A stretch of DNA of 64,000 bases, taken from assembly GCF_023634805.2 (NCBI RefSeq), contig NZ_CP106881.1:2276001-2340000 (forward strand), given 5' to 3'. How positions within the stretch are numbered: position 1 is the first letter of the stretch; every line of letters starts with the position of its first letter. Shown piece by piece: positions 36,870-46,901 of this stretch. Source of the stretch: Comamonas endophytica (GTDB taxonomy: Bacteria; Pseudomonadota; Gammaproteobacteria; Burkholderiales; Burkholderiaceae_C). The translations under genes were made by a program, and so were the position numbers. The notes beneath the pieces were generated by a model, which made no database searches, was not told the DNA's origin, and saw nothing but the letters and a program-made list of their open reading frames with translations.

Positions 36870-37657
36870 GCACGCCCACTGACAGCCCCCGGGCCATGGA
36901 CGGCCTGGTGGTTTCCATCGTCAGCCACGGGCATGCGCAGCATGTTGCGGGCCTGCTGCGCCAGCTGGCCGACTGCTGCGGCGCCAGCGTGTCGCGCGTG
37001 GTGCTGACCCTGAACATCCCCGAGCCGGACCTGCTGCTTGCGCCGCCGCCCGGAGGGTGGCCGTTTGCGCTGCAGCTGGTGCGCAATGCCGCGCCCCTGG
37101 GCTTCGGCGCCAACCACAACCGCGCGCTGGCCGGCGCGCCGGAGCGCTTCGTCTGCGTGCTCAACCCCGACGTGCAGTTGCTGCCCGGGGAGGGCGATGC
37201 GATGGCCGCGCTGTGCCGGGCTGCGGCCGGCGCCGGCGCGGGCATTGCCTACCCGGTGCAGGTCGATGCCGCCGGTGTCGAGCAAGACAGCCGGCGCGAG
37301 CTGACGACGCCGCTGAGCCTGCTGCGGCGCCGGCTGCTGCGCGGCAAGCCACGGCGCTGCGACTGGGTGAACGCCGCCTGCGTGGTTTTGCCTACAGCCG
37401 TCTGGCATGCGGTCGCAGGCTTCGACGAGCGTTTCTTCATGTACTGTGAGGATGTGGATCTGAGCCTGCGCGTGCAGCTGCGGGGCTGGCGCCTGGTGCC
37501 GGCGCCGGTGCGCATCGTGCATGCGGGCCAATGCGCCAGCAGCCGCCAGTGGCTGCATTTCAAATGGCATGTGCAGAGCCTGTGGAGGCTGTGGCGCTCT
37601 CCCGGCTATGCCCAGGCCCGCCGTCAGTTGCGTCAACTGGGTCATATCGTTCCCTAA
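36863..37657 (+). CDS. Family 2 glycosyltransferase, probably rhamnosyltransferase
   Basis: 264 aa. GT2 features are LVVSIVSHGHAQHV, GFGANHNRAL, the acidic VLNPDVQLL and the acceptor-side MYCEDVDLSLRVQLRG. Being co-transcribed with rmlBDAC it likely transfers rhamnose from dTDP-rhamnose, but this rests on position only. The start may be ATG 36863 or GTG 36866; the latter overlaps the stop of a short bridging frame. It ends three bases before the WecA-like gene. Confidence 0.82.
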   Translation: MVSTPTDSPRAMDGLVVSIVSHGHAQHVAGLLRQLADCCGASVSRVVLTLNIPEPDLLLAPPPGGWPFALQLVRNAAPLGFGANHNRALAGAPERFVCVLNPDVQLLPGEGDAMAALCRAAAGAGAGIAYPVQVDAAGVEQDSRRELTTPLSLLRRRLLRGKPRRCDWVNAACVVLPTAVWHAVAGFDERFFMYCEDVDLSLRVQLRGWRLVPAPVRIVHAGQCASSRQWLHFKWHVQSLWRLWRSPGYAQARRQLRQLGHIVP

Positions 37658-37660
37658 TCC

Positions 37661-38764
37661 ATGGTCTGGTTATCCGTCACTGCCTTCTTGATCGCCCTGG
37701 TTTGCGGCGGCATGACCGTGCGCTGGTCGCGCCGGCTGCGCGTGGTCTACGGCGAGGACAAGCCCCAGCGCTTCCACCGCGGCAACGTGCCGCGCATCGG
37801 CGGGCTGGCGCTGCTGCTGGCGCTGCTGCTGAGCTGGAGCGCGGGCATGGTCTCGACGCTCTTGCGCGGCGACACCTCGTTCCTGCGCATGCAGCCCTGG
37901 GTGGGCTGGTTCATGCTGGCGATCCTGCCAGCGGTGCTCGGCGGCCTGGCGGAAGACCTCACGCAGCGGCTGTCGGTGCGCTGGCGCCTGCTGCTGACAG
38001 GCCTGACCGCGGTGCTGGGCATCTGGCTGCTGGGCCTGAACGTGCCGCGCCTGGACCTGCCCGGCGTCGACGGCCTGCTGGCCTGGGGGCCCTGGATCGG
38101 CATGGGCATCGCGCTGCTGGCCATTGCCGGGCTGCCGCATGCCTTCAACATCATCGATGGCTACAACGGGCTGGCGGGCATGGTGGCGATCATCGTCTGC
38201 CTGGCCCTGGCGCATGTGTCGCTGCAGCTGGGCGATCGCGCGCTGGCCGCGCTGCTGCTGAGCACCGCGGCGGCCACGGCCGGGTTCCTGGTCTGGAACT
38301 ACCCGCGCGGCATGCTGTTCGCCGGGGATGGCGGCGCCTACATCTGGGGCGTGGTGATCGCTTTCTCCAGCATCCTGCTGGTGCAGCGCCACAGCCTGGT
38401 CTCGCCCTGGTTTCCCATGCTGCTGCTGATCTATCCGGTCTGGGAGACGGTGTTCTCGATGTACCGCAAGCTCGCGCGCGGCGTGTCGCCGGGCATGGCG
38501 GACGCGCTGCATTTCCACCAGCTGGTCTACCGGCGCATCGTCTGGGGCGTGTTCCATGACGACGAGTCGCGCCAGATGCTGATGCGCAACAACCGCACCT
38601 CGCCCTATCTCTGGGCCTTCACCCTGCTGACGGTGCTCCCCGCCGTGCTGTTCTGGAGCAATACGCCGGTCCTGATGGCCTTTTGCGCCCTGTTTATGAT
38701 TGGCTATGTCTGTGCCTACCTGGCCATCGTGCGTTTCAAGGTGCCCGGCTGGCTGCAGAAGTGA
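37661..38764 (+). CDS. MraY/WecA-family undecaprenyl-phosphate sugar-1-phosphate transferase
   Basis: Polytopic membrane enzyme (367 aa, about ten segments) that starts glycan synthesis by moving a HexNAc-1-phosphate to undecaprenyl phosphate. Conserved cytoplasmic loops: HRGNVPRIGG, GGLAEDLTQRLSVRWR with Glu-Asp in place of the common Asp-Asp, FNIIDGYNGLAG, and LFAGDGGAYIWG. A late FHQLVYRRI carries the HxH-like basic patch. It ends the rml operon, so it is probably the initiating transferase for the O-chain. The sugar (GlcNAc, FucNAc or other) is not determined. Confidence 0.88.
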   Translation: MVWLSVTAFLIALVCGGMTVRWSRRLRVVYGEDKPQRFHRGNVPRIGGLALLLALLLSWSAGMVSTLLRGDTSFLRMQPWVGWFMLAILPAVLGGLAEDLTQRLSVRWRLLLTGLTAVLGIWLLGLNVPRLDLPGVDGLLAWGPWIGMGIALLAIAGLPHAFNIIDGYNGLAGMVAIIVCLALAHVSLQLGDRALAALLLSTAAATAGFLVWNYPRGMLFAGDGGAYIWGVVIAFSSILLVQRHSLVSPWFPMLLLIYPVWETVFSMYRKLARGVSPGMADALHFHQLVYRRIVWGVFHDDESRQMLMRNNRTSPYLWAFTLLTVLPAVLFWSNTPVLMAFCALFMIGYVCAYLAIVRFKVPGWLQK

Positions 38765-38851
38765 GCCGTCGCCCCCCGCAAGCGCGCCGTGGCGCCGCAG
38801 TTGCGGCACAATGCCCCGCTTGTTGTTGATTACTTCCTCCCTGCCTGCACC

Positions 38852-39742
38852 ATGAACGATATTCTCTCCATTGCCCCGCGCGACAAGGCCGAAATCCTGG
38901 CCCAGGCGCTGCCCTACATCCGCAAGTTCCATGGCAAGACCATGGTGATCAAGTATGGCGGCAACGCCATGACCGATCCGGCCCTGCAGGCCGACTTCGC
39001 CGAGGACGTGGTGCTGCTCAAGCTGGTGGGGATCAATCCGGTGGTGGTGCACGGCGGCGGTCCGCAGATCGAGACCGCGCTCAACCGTCTGGGCAAGAAG
39101 GGCGAGTTCATCCAGGGCATGCGCGTCACCGACGCCGAAACCATGGAAGTGGTCGAATGGGTGCTGGCCGGCGAGGTGCAGCAGGACATCGTCGGCCTGA
39201 TCAACCAGGCCGGCGGCAAGGCAGTGGGCCTCACGGGCCGCGATGGCGGGTTGATCCGCGCGCAGAAGCTCAAGCTGACGGACAGCAAGGACCCGAGCAT
39301 CCAGCACGACCTGGGCCAGGTTGGCGACATCGTGGCCATCGACCCCAGCGTGGTCAAGGCCCTGCAGGACGATGCGTTCATTCCGGTCATCAGCCCGATC
39401 GGCTTTGGCGAGGACAACGAAAGCTACAACATCAATGCCGACGTGGTGGCCAGCAAGCTGGCGACCGTGCTGCAGGCGGAAAAGCTGATGCTGCTGACGA
39501 ACACGCCCGGCGTGCTCGACAAGTCGGGCCAGCTGCTGACCGACCTCACCGCGCGCGAGATCGACGCCCTGTTCGAGGACGGCACGATCTCGGGCGGCAT
39601 GCTGCCGAAGATTTCCGGCGCGCTCGACGCGGCCAAGGCCGGCGTGAACGCGGTGCACATCATCGATGGCCGCGTGCCGCATGCGATGCTGCTGGAGATC
39701 CTGACCGAACAGGCCTACGGCACGATGATCCGCAGCCACTGA
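38852..39742 (+). CDS. argB: Acetylglutamate kinase
   Basis: Second step of arginine synthesis, 296 aa. [12 protein letters not shown] at the N-terminal phosphate loop, [14 protein letters not shown], and [15 protein letters not shown] are diagnostic of the amino-acid kinase fold. ATG 38852 is the start; an in-frame extension upstream has no family character. The enzyme is usually feedback-inhibited by arginine. The response regulator begins five bases after its stop. Confidence 0.97.
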   Translation: MNDILSIAPRDKAEILAQALPYIRKFHGKTMVIKYGGNAMTDPALQADFAEDVVLLKLVGINPVVVHGGGPQIETALNRLGKKGEFIQGMRVTDAETMEVVEWVLAGEVQQDIVGLINQAGGKAVGLTGRDGGLIRAQKLKLTDSKDPSIQHDLGQVGDIVAIDPSVVKALQDDAFIPVISPIGFGEDNESYNINADVVASKLATVLQAEKLMLLTNTPGVLDKSGQLLTDLTAREIDALFEDGTISGGMLPKISGALDAAKAGVNAVHIIDGRVPHAMLLEILTEQAYGTMIRSH

Positions 39743-39747
39743 GCACC

Positions 39748-40460
<713 letters not shown>

Positions 40461-40464
<4 letters not shown>

Positions 40465-40493
40465 CTTTCGCGCCGCCGCGCGCCCTGACATGA
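40461..40493 (+). CDS. Ten-codon frame bridging the response regulator and kinase genes
   Basis: ATG 40461 overlaps the regulator stop (ATGA), and the TGA at 40491-40493 overlaps the kinase ATG at 40490 (ATGA). The peptide would be MTFAPPRALT. The exact overlap at both ends suggests a translational coupler rather than a working protein. Chance cannot be excluded. Confidence 0.35.
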
Positions 40494-41902
40494 CCTCCAA
40501 CCTGCGCTTTCGGCTGCTGCTGCTGCTGGTGCTGCCGCTGAGCGTGCTGGCGCTGATGGGCGCGTGGTTTGCCTACCGCTCGGCCGAAGCCGCCGCGGGC
40601 CAGCACGACCAGCGGCTGATGCGCCTGCTGCCGGCGCTGGCCGAGGCCGTGCTGGCGCCGTCGCTGAGCAACCAGGCCCCGCCCCTGATCATGCTGCCGC
40701 CGACGGTGGAGGAGTTCCTGCGCCAACGCCAGAACGAGGCCGGCTACGCGATTGCCGACCTCAAGGGCCGGGTGCTCGCGGGCGATACCTGGATCCGGGT
40801 CGAGGTGCCCAGCACCAAGGCGGCGGAATTCCACAGCCAGGAGTTCGCCGGCATCATGTACCGCGTGGCCGTGGTGCGCGTGGAGACCGCGGGCGCGGGC
40901 GAGATGGTGGTGGCGCTGGCCGATGGCTCGGACGCGCGCCAGCAGTGGGCGAAGCAGCTGCTGATGCGCGTGCTGCTGCCCAACGTGCTGCTGATCGCGG
41001 CGGCGGGGCTGGCCATCTACTGGTCGGTGCGCCAGGCCTTCGAGCCGCTGGTGGCGCTGGCCGGCGCCGTCGAGCGGCGCTCGCCGCGCGACCTGCAGCC
41101 CATCGACGAGGCCGCGTCGCCCGACGAGGTGCGGCCGCTGGTGCGCTCGCTCAACCGGCTGTTCGCGCTGGTCGATGTCCAGGCCCAGGAGCAGCGGCGC
41201 TTCGTGGCCGATGCCGCGCACCAGCTGCGCACGCCGCTGGCGGCGCTGCAGGCGCAGGTCGAGGCCTGGGCGCTGATGGTCCAGTCCGCGCCCGCACCCG
41301 ACGGCCCGCGCGAGCGCACGCTGGTGCTGGGCGCCACGCAGATCCACCAGCTGCGCGATGCCACGCGCCGCACCTCGCAACTCGCGCGCCAGCTGCTGGC
41401 GCTGTCGCGCGCCGACGCGCGCCACGCCCAGGCCCAGCCGCTGCAGCGCGTGGACCTCAAGGACCTGTGCGAGAGCCTGCTCGAGGCGTTTTTCGAGCAG
41501 GCGGCGGCCAAGGATATCGACTTCGGCCTGGAGGTCGTGCCGGCCAGCGTCTGGGGCCATGCCTGGCTGCTGCGCGAGCTGCTGAGCAACCTGGTCGACA
41601 ACGCGCTCAAATACAACCCCGACGGCGGGCGCGTGACGCTGCGTTGCGGGGTCCGTGGCGGCAGTGCCTTCCTGGAGGTCGAGGACGACGGCCCGGGGGT
41701 GCCCGAAGCCGAGCGCGAACGCATCGTGCAGCGCTTCTACCGCCTGCCCGGCGCCAGCGGCGAAGGCTCGGGCCTCGGACTGGCCATTGCCGACGAGATC
41801 GCGCAGCTGCATCAGACGCGGCTGCAGCTGGGCGAGGGCGCGGACGGCGCGGGGCTGCGCGTGCTGCTGGAATTCCCGCCCGAACCCGTGGCGGCGCCCT
41901 GA
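40490..41902 (+). CDS. Membrane sensor histidine kinase, TctE-like
   Basis: 470 aa. Two membrane segments (about 8-28 and 160-180) flank a periplasmic sensor of the two-component-kinase N-terminal type (LPALAEAVLAPSLSN, YAIADLKGRVLAGD). HAMP and HisKA follow with His244 in ADAAHQLRTPLAAL. The ATPase domain shows LVDNALKYN, EDDGPGVPE and GEGSGLGLAIADE. The TctE group often senses carboxylates in the periplasm; the signal here is unknown. Confidence 0.9.
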   Translation: MTSNLRFRLLLLLVLPLSVLALMGAWFAYRSAEAAAGQHDQRLMRLLPALAEAVLAPSLSNQAPPLIMLPPTVEEFLRQRQNEAGYAIADLKGRVLAGDTWIRVEVPSTKAAEFHSQEFAGIMYRVAVVRVETAGAGEMVVALADGSDARQQWAKQLLMRVLLPNVLLIAAAGLAIYWSVRQAFEPLVALAGAVERRSPRDLQPIDEAASPDEVRPLVRSLNRLFALVDVQAQEQRRFVADAAHQLRTPLAALQAQVEAWALMVQSAPAPDGPRERTLVLGATQIHQLRDATRRTSQLARQLLALSRADARHAQAQPLQRVDLKDLCESLLEAFFEQAAAKDIDFGLEVVPASVWGHAWLLRELLSNLVDNALKYNPDGGRVTLRCGVRGGSAFLEVEDDGPGVPEAERERIVQRFYRLPGASGEGSGLGLAIADEIAQLHQTRLQLGEGADGAGLRVLLEFPPEPVAAP

Positions 41903-42025
41903 ACCCGGAGGCCTGTACGGGTATTGCCACAAATGCAAGAAAAGTCAATGCCATTCAGGTCCAACGAAGTAGGACATGGGAGCGGGAGGCTGTGAGAGAA
42001 TTATTTACAAATTCCTCACCCGCCT

Positions 42026-42721
42026 ATGTCCGAGTCTGAAGTCCTGTCCCCCCCTTCCGTGCCTGCTGCCAGCGTTGGCGACAGCGATGCCTCCTCCACA
42101 ACCGCGAGCCCTGCACCGCGCAAGCGCCCCAAGCCGGGCGAGCGGCGCGAGCAGATCCTGCAGGCCCTGGCCACCATGCTGGAGAAGCCGGGTGCCGAGC
42201 GCATCACCACCGCTTCGCTGGCCGCGCATCTGCTGGTGAGCGAGGCCGCGCTCTACCGGCATTTCGCCAGCAAGGCGCAGATGTTCGAAGGCCTGATCGA
42301 TTTCGTCGAGCAGTCGGTGTTCTCGCTGGTGCAGCAGATCGTCGGCCGCGATGCGCTCAATACCGACCAGCCCGCCTGCGATGGCGCGCGCCAGGCGGCG
42401 CGCGTCATCGCGCTGGTGCTGCAGTTCGCCGAGCGCAATCCGGGCATGGCGCGGGTCATGGTCGGCGATGCGCTGGTGTTCGAGCACGAGCGCCTGCAGC
42501 AGCGCATGAACCAGTTCTTCGACCGCATCGAGTCCACGCTGCGCCAGTGCCTGCGCGCCGCGGCCGACGCGCGTGGCTCGGACAAGCCGACGGTCGATGC
42601 GCAGATCGCGGCCAGCGTGCTGACCTCGTTTGCCCTGGGCCGGCTGCAGCGCTTTTCGCGCTCGGGTTTCCGCCGCCTGCCCACCGAGCATCTCGAACAG
42701 AGCCTGGCGCTGATGATCTGA
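42026..42721 (+). CDS. slmA: Nucleoid occlusion factor SlmA, TetR fold
   Basis: 231 aa. SlmA binds specific chromosomal sites and blocks FtsZ ring formation over the nucleoid. After a low-complexity N-terminal tail, RREQILQALATMLE and the helix-turn-helix ITTASLAAHLLVSEAALYRHF match SlmA rather than ligand-binding TetR repressors. KAQMFEGLIDFVEQSVF is also typical. Neighbourhood to argB is common in this group by recollection. The N-terminal tail of about 35 residues is longer than in E. coli. Confidence 0.88.
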   Translation: MSESEVLSPPSVPAASVGDSDASSTTASPAPRKRPKPGERREQILQALATMLEKPGAERITTASLAAHLLVSEAALYRHFASKAQMFEGLIDFVEQSVFSLVQQIVGRDALNTDQPACDGARQAARVIALVLQFAERNPGMARVMVGDALVFEHERLQQRMNQFFDRIESTLRQCLRAAADARGSDKPTVDAQIAASVLTSFALGRLQRFSRSGFRRLPTEHLEQSLALMI

Positions 42722-42724
42722 CGC

Positions 42725-44137
42725 TCAGCGCAGCGTGCAGTCGGCGCGCACGCTTTGCAGATAGATGTCGCTGCCTGGCTCATCGACCCGGTCTTCCCAG
42801 GCGAGCAGCATCTGCCCGGCACCTGATACGCCGGTGACCAGGCGCGATTTGGTGGAAGTCCGCGTGGAAACGGCAAACTGCGGGCACAGTGCCGTGCCCA
42901 TGGCATCGAGCTTGATGGCCTGGATGCTGTCATGGGGTGTGCCGGATACTCTTTCGACCCAGAAGGCCAGCGTGCCATCCGCTACGGCAATGCTGCGCAG
43001 GTTACCGATGGGCTCCTGCGAAAGTCGGATCGCGCGGCCGGTGTCTCCCCATTGGCGTGCGCCCTGCGCATCGAATTTTTGCGCGTAAAGGCCCTGCGCG
43101 CGTTGCTGCGCGGCGTTGCCGGATTCCGCCCAGAACAGCGTGATCTCGCCGGTGGACGGCTGGTAGGCAGCCGCCGGATCGCTGCGTGCCTGGATCTGGT
43201 CGCTGGAAGCAGGCACCCCGTTCTGTGCAAAGGCTGGCTTGCCGTCCGCCTGGATATGCTGCACATGGGCCTGCATCTGTGGAGCCACGCTGTACCAGGC
43301 GAAAACCGCGCCGCCGCGCCCGTCGGGCAGCAAGGGTGGGAAGTTGCCCTTCTGCAGGGAGCCGCCATCGAACACCTTGACATGCTCTGCGCCCCAGAGC
43401 AGTTCCCCGTTCGCGTCGAGCTTGTTGGCATACAGATGCCTGGCGCCTGCAAAGCCGCGGCTGCGCACGAAAGACACGAGCACGCCGCCATCGCCCGCGG
43501 CCTGCAGGTCGGCCAGCTGGTATTGCCCATCGGGTGCGGCAAGCACGGTGGCCTGCGAGGCAGGGCGGCCCAGGGCGTCGAGTTTCTGCAGGTGGACGGC
43601 CTTGTCCGCAGTCCAGCCGACGATGGCCTGGCCATGGGGCAGGGCCGCGATCTGCGGCGCATGCTGGTCACCGGCCGCGGTGGACGGGGCCACACCCTGG
43701 AAGCCCCACAGCAACCCGCCTTCCGGGCTGATCTTGGTGGCCGTGATGCGCCGTGCCGGAGGGTGCGACCGGTCGTCCTGGAAGGCCAGCAGGGCGTTGC
43801 CTTCGGCATCCGTTGCGAGGCCATAGTTCTCGAACCAGCTCAGGCCGAGCTTGGCTACGGCAAGCCCCTGCTGTGCCAGCCCTGCGCTGCTTTGGTCGTC
43901 CAGATGCTGCAGATAGACGCCATAGCCTCCGGGTGGCGCGCTTTGCGGGTTGCGGCTGAACCAGCTGATCCACCAGTGGCCGTCGCTGGTGGCGGCGATC
44001 TGCGGCTGCACCTGTGCCGCGCCCGGGATGCTGGTCAATGCAGTGTTCTGCTGAGGGTCGGTACTCCATTGGCCCCAGGCACTTGCGGACAGACACAGCG
44101 CCAGGAGGGCGCTCGCATACGTTGAATGTCGGTTCAT
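42725..44137 (-). CDS. Secreted protein of unknown function, beta-propeller-like
   Basis: 470 aa with a clear signal peptide (MNRHSTYASALLALCLSASA, cleavage near AWG-QW). The rest is rich in short repeats with Trp and Gly, such as LYANKLDANGELLWG, LYAQKFDAQGARQWG and HLQKLDALGRPAS, which suggest blades of a beta-propeller. GGGAGA precedes the ATG. It converges on slmA, ending three bases from its stop, and diverges from the TetR gene. No enzyme motif is seen. Probably periplasmic or secreted. Confidence 0.6.
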   Translation of the reverse strand: MNRHSTYASALLALCLSASAWGQWSTDPQQNTALTSIPGAAQVQPQIAATSDGHWWISWFSRNPQSAPPGGYGVYLQHLDDQSSAGLAQQGLAVAKLGLSWFENYGLATDAEGNALLAFQDDRSHPPARRITATKISPEGGLLWGFQGVAPSTAAGDQHAPQIAALPHGQAIVGWTADKAVHLQKLDALGRPASQATVLAAPDGQYQLADLQAAGDGGVLVSFVRSRGFAGARHLYANKLDANGELLWGAEHVKVFDGGSLQKGNFPPLLPDGRGGAVFAWYSVAPQMQAHVQHIQADGKPAFAQNGVPASSDQIQARSDPAAAYQPSTGEITLFWAESGNAAQQRAQGLYAQKFDAQGARQWGDTGRAIRLSQEPIGNLRSIAVADGTLAFWVERVSGTPHDSIQAIKLDAMGTALCPQFAVSTRTSTKSRLVTGVSGAGQMLLAWEDRVDEPGSDIYLQSVRADCTLR

Positions 44138-44343
44138 TGCTCTCCCTTTTGGATTCCGCACGGCAAGAGCACCGCGGGTTGGAAAATTCCAACATGCTCC
44201 AAGCGCCTGGCGCTCCATGTCCTTGCCCTGGCGGTCGGCATATGCGGTTCTGACTCCACAGCCGCGCCAGGCTTTCTAGCGGTCCTGCCCTGGGATTTAC
44301 CCTTGATTGCACTGACGCGGCCGAAATTTTCTCGCAAAATAGT

Positions 44344-44355
44344 ACGACCGTTCGT
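44344..44355. promoter_or_regulatory. Candidate TetR operator upstream of the beta-oxidation operon
   Basis: ACGACCGTTCGT, with arms ACGA and TCGT around four bases and A/T-rich flanks, lies 13 bases before the TetR start codon. Size and position suit an autoregulatory site. It resembles sites reported for fatty-acid regulators of beta-proteobacteria, but that match is from memory and not verified. Confidence 0.45.
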
Positions 44356-44368
44356 TTTATTGAGTGCC

Positions 44369-45025
44369 ATGTCCGCTTCTTCCACCCTTGCCGACCAACC
44401 GCCCACTGCACGCAGCGAAGCGCGCGGCCCGCACAAGGGCCAGCAGACCAAGGCCCATATCCTCGATGCGGCACTGCACCTGGCCTCGCAGGCCGGGCTC
44501 GAGGGCCTGTCGATAGGCGCGCTGGCGGCGGCCACCGGCATGAGCAAATCCGGGGTCTTCGCCCATTTCGGCTCGCGCGAGGAACTGCAGATCTCCGTCG
44601 TGCGCGAATACCACCGCCGCTTCGAACAGGAGGTGTTCTATCCGGCCATGCAGGCAGCGCGCGGGCTGCCGCGGCTGCGCGCGCTGTTCGAGCTGTGGAT
44701 GAAGCGCACCTCGGTCGAGATCGATTCGGGCTGCATCTACATCAGCGGCGCGGTCGAGTTCGACGACCGTAGCGGCCCGGTGCACGACGCGCTGGCCGAT
44801 TCGGTGCGCACCTGGCATGCGGCGCTGCGCCGCACCATCGTGCAGTGCCGGGAGCATGGCGACTTACGCGCGGACGCGGACGAGAGCCAATTGCTCTTTG
44901 AAGTGCACGGGCTCATTCTGGCCCTGCATTACGAGGCCCGATTCCTGCGCGCGCAGGGCGCGATGCAGCGCGCGCACCAGGGTTTCGAGAACATCCTGCT
45001 GCGCTGCGGCGCGCCTGGCACCTGA
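44369..45025 (+). CDS. TetR-family regulator of the fatty-acid degradation operon
   Basis: 218 aa. The N-terminal helix-turn-helix is LSIGALAAATGMSKSGVFAHF, preceded by KAHILDAALHLASQAGLEG. The ligand domain resembles the TetR C-terminal type found in YbiH-like proteins. It lies 31 bases before the acyl-CoA dehydrogenase gene on the same strand, so it probably represses the operon until an acyl-CoA binds. ATG 44369 is preferred; the open frame upstream overlaps the divergent gene. Confidence 0.88.
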   Translation: MSASSTLADQPPTARSEARGPHKGQQTKAHILDAALHLASQAGLEGLSIGALAAATGMSKSGVFAHFGSREELQISVVREYHRRFEQEVFYPAMQAARGLPRLRALFELWMKRTSVEIDSGCIYISGAVEFDDRSGPVHDALADSVRTWHAALRRTIVQCREHGDLRADADESQLLFEVHGLILALHYEARFLRAQGAMQRAHQGFENILLRCGAPGT

Positions 45026-45056
45026 GACACATCACCATCCAAAGAGGAGACCATCC

Positions 45057-46853
45057 ATGCCCAGCTACCAACCGCCCCTGCGCGACATGCAGTTCCTGCT
45101 GCATGAAGTGTTCGAGGTCACGCAGGAGTTCCAGGCCATGCCGCGGCACGCCGAGGTCGATGCCGACACCATCAACGCGGTGCTCGAGGAGGCGGGACGG
45201 TTCGCCACCGAGGTGGTCCTTCCGCTGAACGCCAGCGGCGACGAGGAGGGCTGCAGGCTGGACCGTGACACCCACGAGGTGGCCACGCCCGGCGGTTTCA
45301 AACAGGCCTATGCCCGGTATGTGGAAGGCGGCTGGCCCGCGCTGAGCTGCGATCCGGAATACGGCGGCCAGGGCCTGCCGATGGTCCTCAACCAGTGCCT
45401 CTATGAAATGCTCAACAGCGCCAACCAGGCCTGGGCCATGTACCCCGGCCTGTCGCATGGCGCCTACGAGGCCCTGCACACCTATGGCACCGAGGCGCAG
45501 AAGCAGCTGTACCTGCCCAAGCTGACCAGCGGCGAATGGACCGGCACCATGTGCTTGACCGAAGCCCACTGCGGCACCGACCTGGGCCTGCTGCGCACCC
45601 GGGCCGAGCCCCAGGCCGACGGCAGCTTCAAGCTCACGGGCAACAAGATCTTCATCAGCGCCGGCGAGCATGACCTTGCCGAGAACATCGTGCACCTGGT
45701 GCTGGCCCGGCTGCCCGATGCGCCGGCCGGCTCCAAGGGCATCAGCCTGTTCGTCGTGCCCAAGTTCCTGGTCAACGAGGACGGCAGCCTGGGCGCGCGC
45801 AACCCGATCTTCTGCGGCGGGCTGGAGCACAAGATGGGCATCCATGGCAACGCCACGGCCCAGCTGAACCTCGATGGCGCGGTGGGCACGCTGGTCGGCG
45901 AGCCGAACAAGGGCCTGGCCGCGATGTTCGTGATGATGAATGCCGCGCGCCTGGGCGTGGGCAACCAGTCGCTGGGCCTGACCGAGATCGCCTTCCAGAA
46001 CGCACTGGCCTATGCCAAGGACCGGCTGCAGATGCGCAGTCTCTCGGGCACCAAGGCCAAGGACAAGCCGGCCGACCCGATCATCGTCCACCCCGACGTG
46101 CGCCGCATGCTGCTCACGGCCAAGGCCTATGCCGAAGGCGGCCGGGCGCTGTCCACTTTCTGCTGCGTGCTGATCGACAAGGAACTGCACCATCCCGACG
46201 AGAAGGTGCGCAAGGACAGCGCCGAGCTGGTGGCGCTGCTGACGCCCGTCGTCAAGGCCTTCCTCACGGACAACGGCCTGGCCGCGACCGTGCTGAGCCA
46301 GCAGGTCTATGGTGGCCACGGCTACATCAGGGAATGGGGCATGGAGCAGTTCGTGCGCGACGCGCGCATCAACATGATCTACGAGGGCACGAACGGCATC
46401 CAGGCGCTGGACCTGCTGGGCCGCAAGGTGCTGGGCAACCAGGGCGCGAGCCTGAAGAAGTTCGGCAAGCTGGTGGCGCGGCTGGTGGAGGAGGAAGGCG
46501 TCAACGAGAAGATGGCCGAATTCATCAACCCCATCGCGACGCTGGGCGAGCAGATGACCAAGTTCACCACCGAGATCGGCTTCAAGGGCATGCAGAACCC
46601 CGATGAGGTCGGCGCGGCCTCGGTGGACTATCTACGCGTGGCCGGCCACCTGGTGTTCGGCTACCTGTTCGCGCGCATGGCCCAGGTGGCGCTGCGCCAG
46701 ATCGCGGCGGGCAACTCCGACCCGTTCTATCTGGGCAAGCTGCAGACCGCGCGCTTTTACTTCGCCAAGCTGTTCCCTGAAACCGCGACGCTGATGCGCA
46801 CCGCGCGCGCCGGCAGCCGGGTGCTGATGGACAGCGACGCGGCGCTGGCCTGA
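45057..46853 (+). CDS. Acyl-CoA dehydrogenase, approximately 600-residue type
   Basis: First oxidation of fatty-acyl-CoA, FAD-dependent. 598 aa. MCLTEAHCGTDLGLLRT and KIFISAGEHDL belong to the middle domain. MIYEGTNGIQALDLLGRK carries the catalytic Glu region of the C-terminal domain. A further C-terminal domain of about 120 residues is usual in this longer class. AGAGGAGA lies before ATG 45057. Co-transcribed with fadB- and fadA-like genes, so it serves fatty-acid beta-oxidation; chain-length preference is unknown. Confidence 0.93.
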   Translation: MPSYQPPLRDMQFLLHEVFEVTQEFQAMPRHAEVDADTINAVLEEAGRFATEVVLPLNASGDEEGCRLDRDTHEVATPGGFKQAYARYVEGGWPALSCDPEYGGQGLPMVLNQCLYEMLNSANQAWAMYPGLSHGAYEALHTYGTEAQKQLYLPKLTSGEWTGTMCLTEAHCGTDLGLLRTRAEPQADGSFKLTGNKIFISAGEHDLAENIVHLVLARLPDAPAGSKGISLFVVPKFLVNEDGSLGARNPIFCGGLEHKMGIHGNATAQLNLDGAVGTLVGEPNKGLAAMFVMMNAARLGVGNQSLGLTEIAFQNALAYAKDRLQMRSLSGTKAKDKPADPIIVHPDVRRMLLTAKAYAEGGRALSTFCCVLIDKELHHPDEKVRKDSAELVALLTPVVKAFLTDNGLAATVLSQQVYGGHGYIREWGMEQFVRDARINMIYEGTNGIQALDLLGRKVLGNQGASLKKFGKLVARLVEEEGVNEKMAEFINPIATLGEQMTKFTTEIGFKGMQNPDEVGAASVDYLRVAGHLVFGYLFARMAQVALRQIAAGNSDPFYLGKLQTARFYFAKLFPETATLMRTARAGSRVLMDSDAALA

Positions 46854-46901
46854 GGCCCGCGATCCGGTCCCGACTTTGCTTTTTCTTTCCAGGAAGTGCT
46901 T

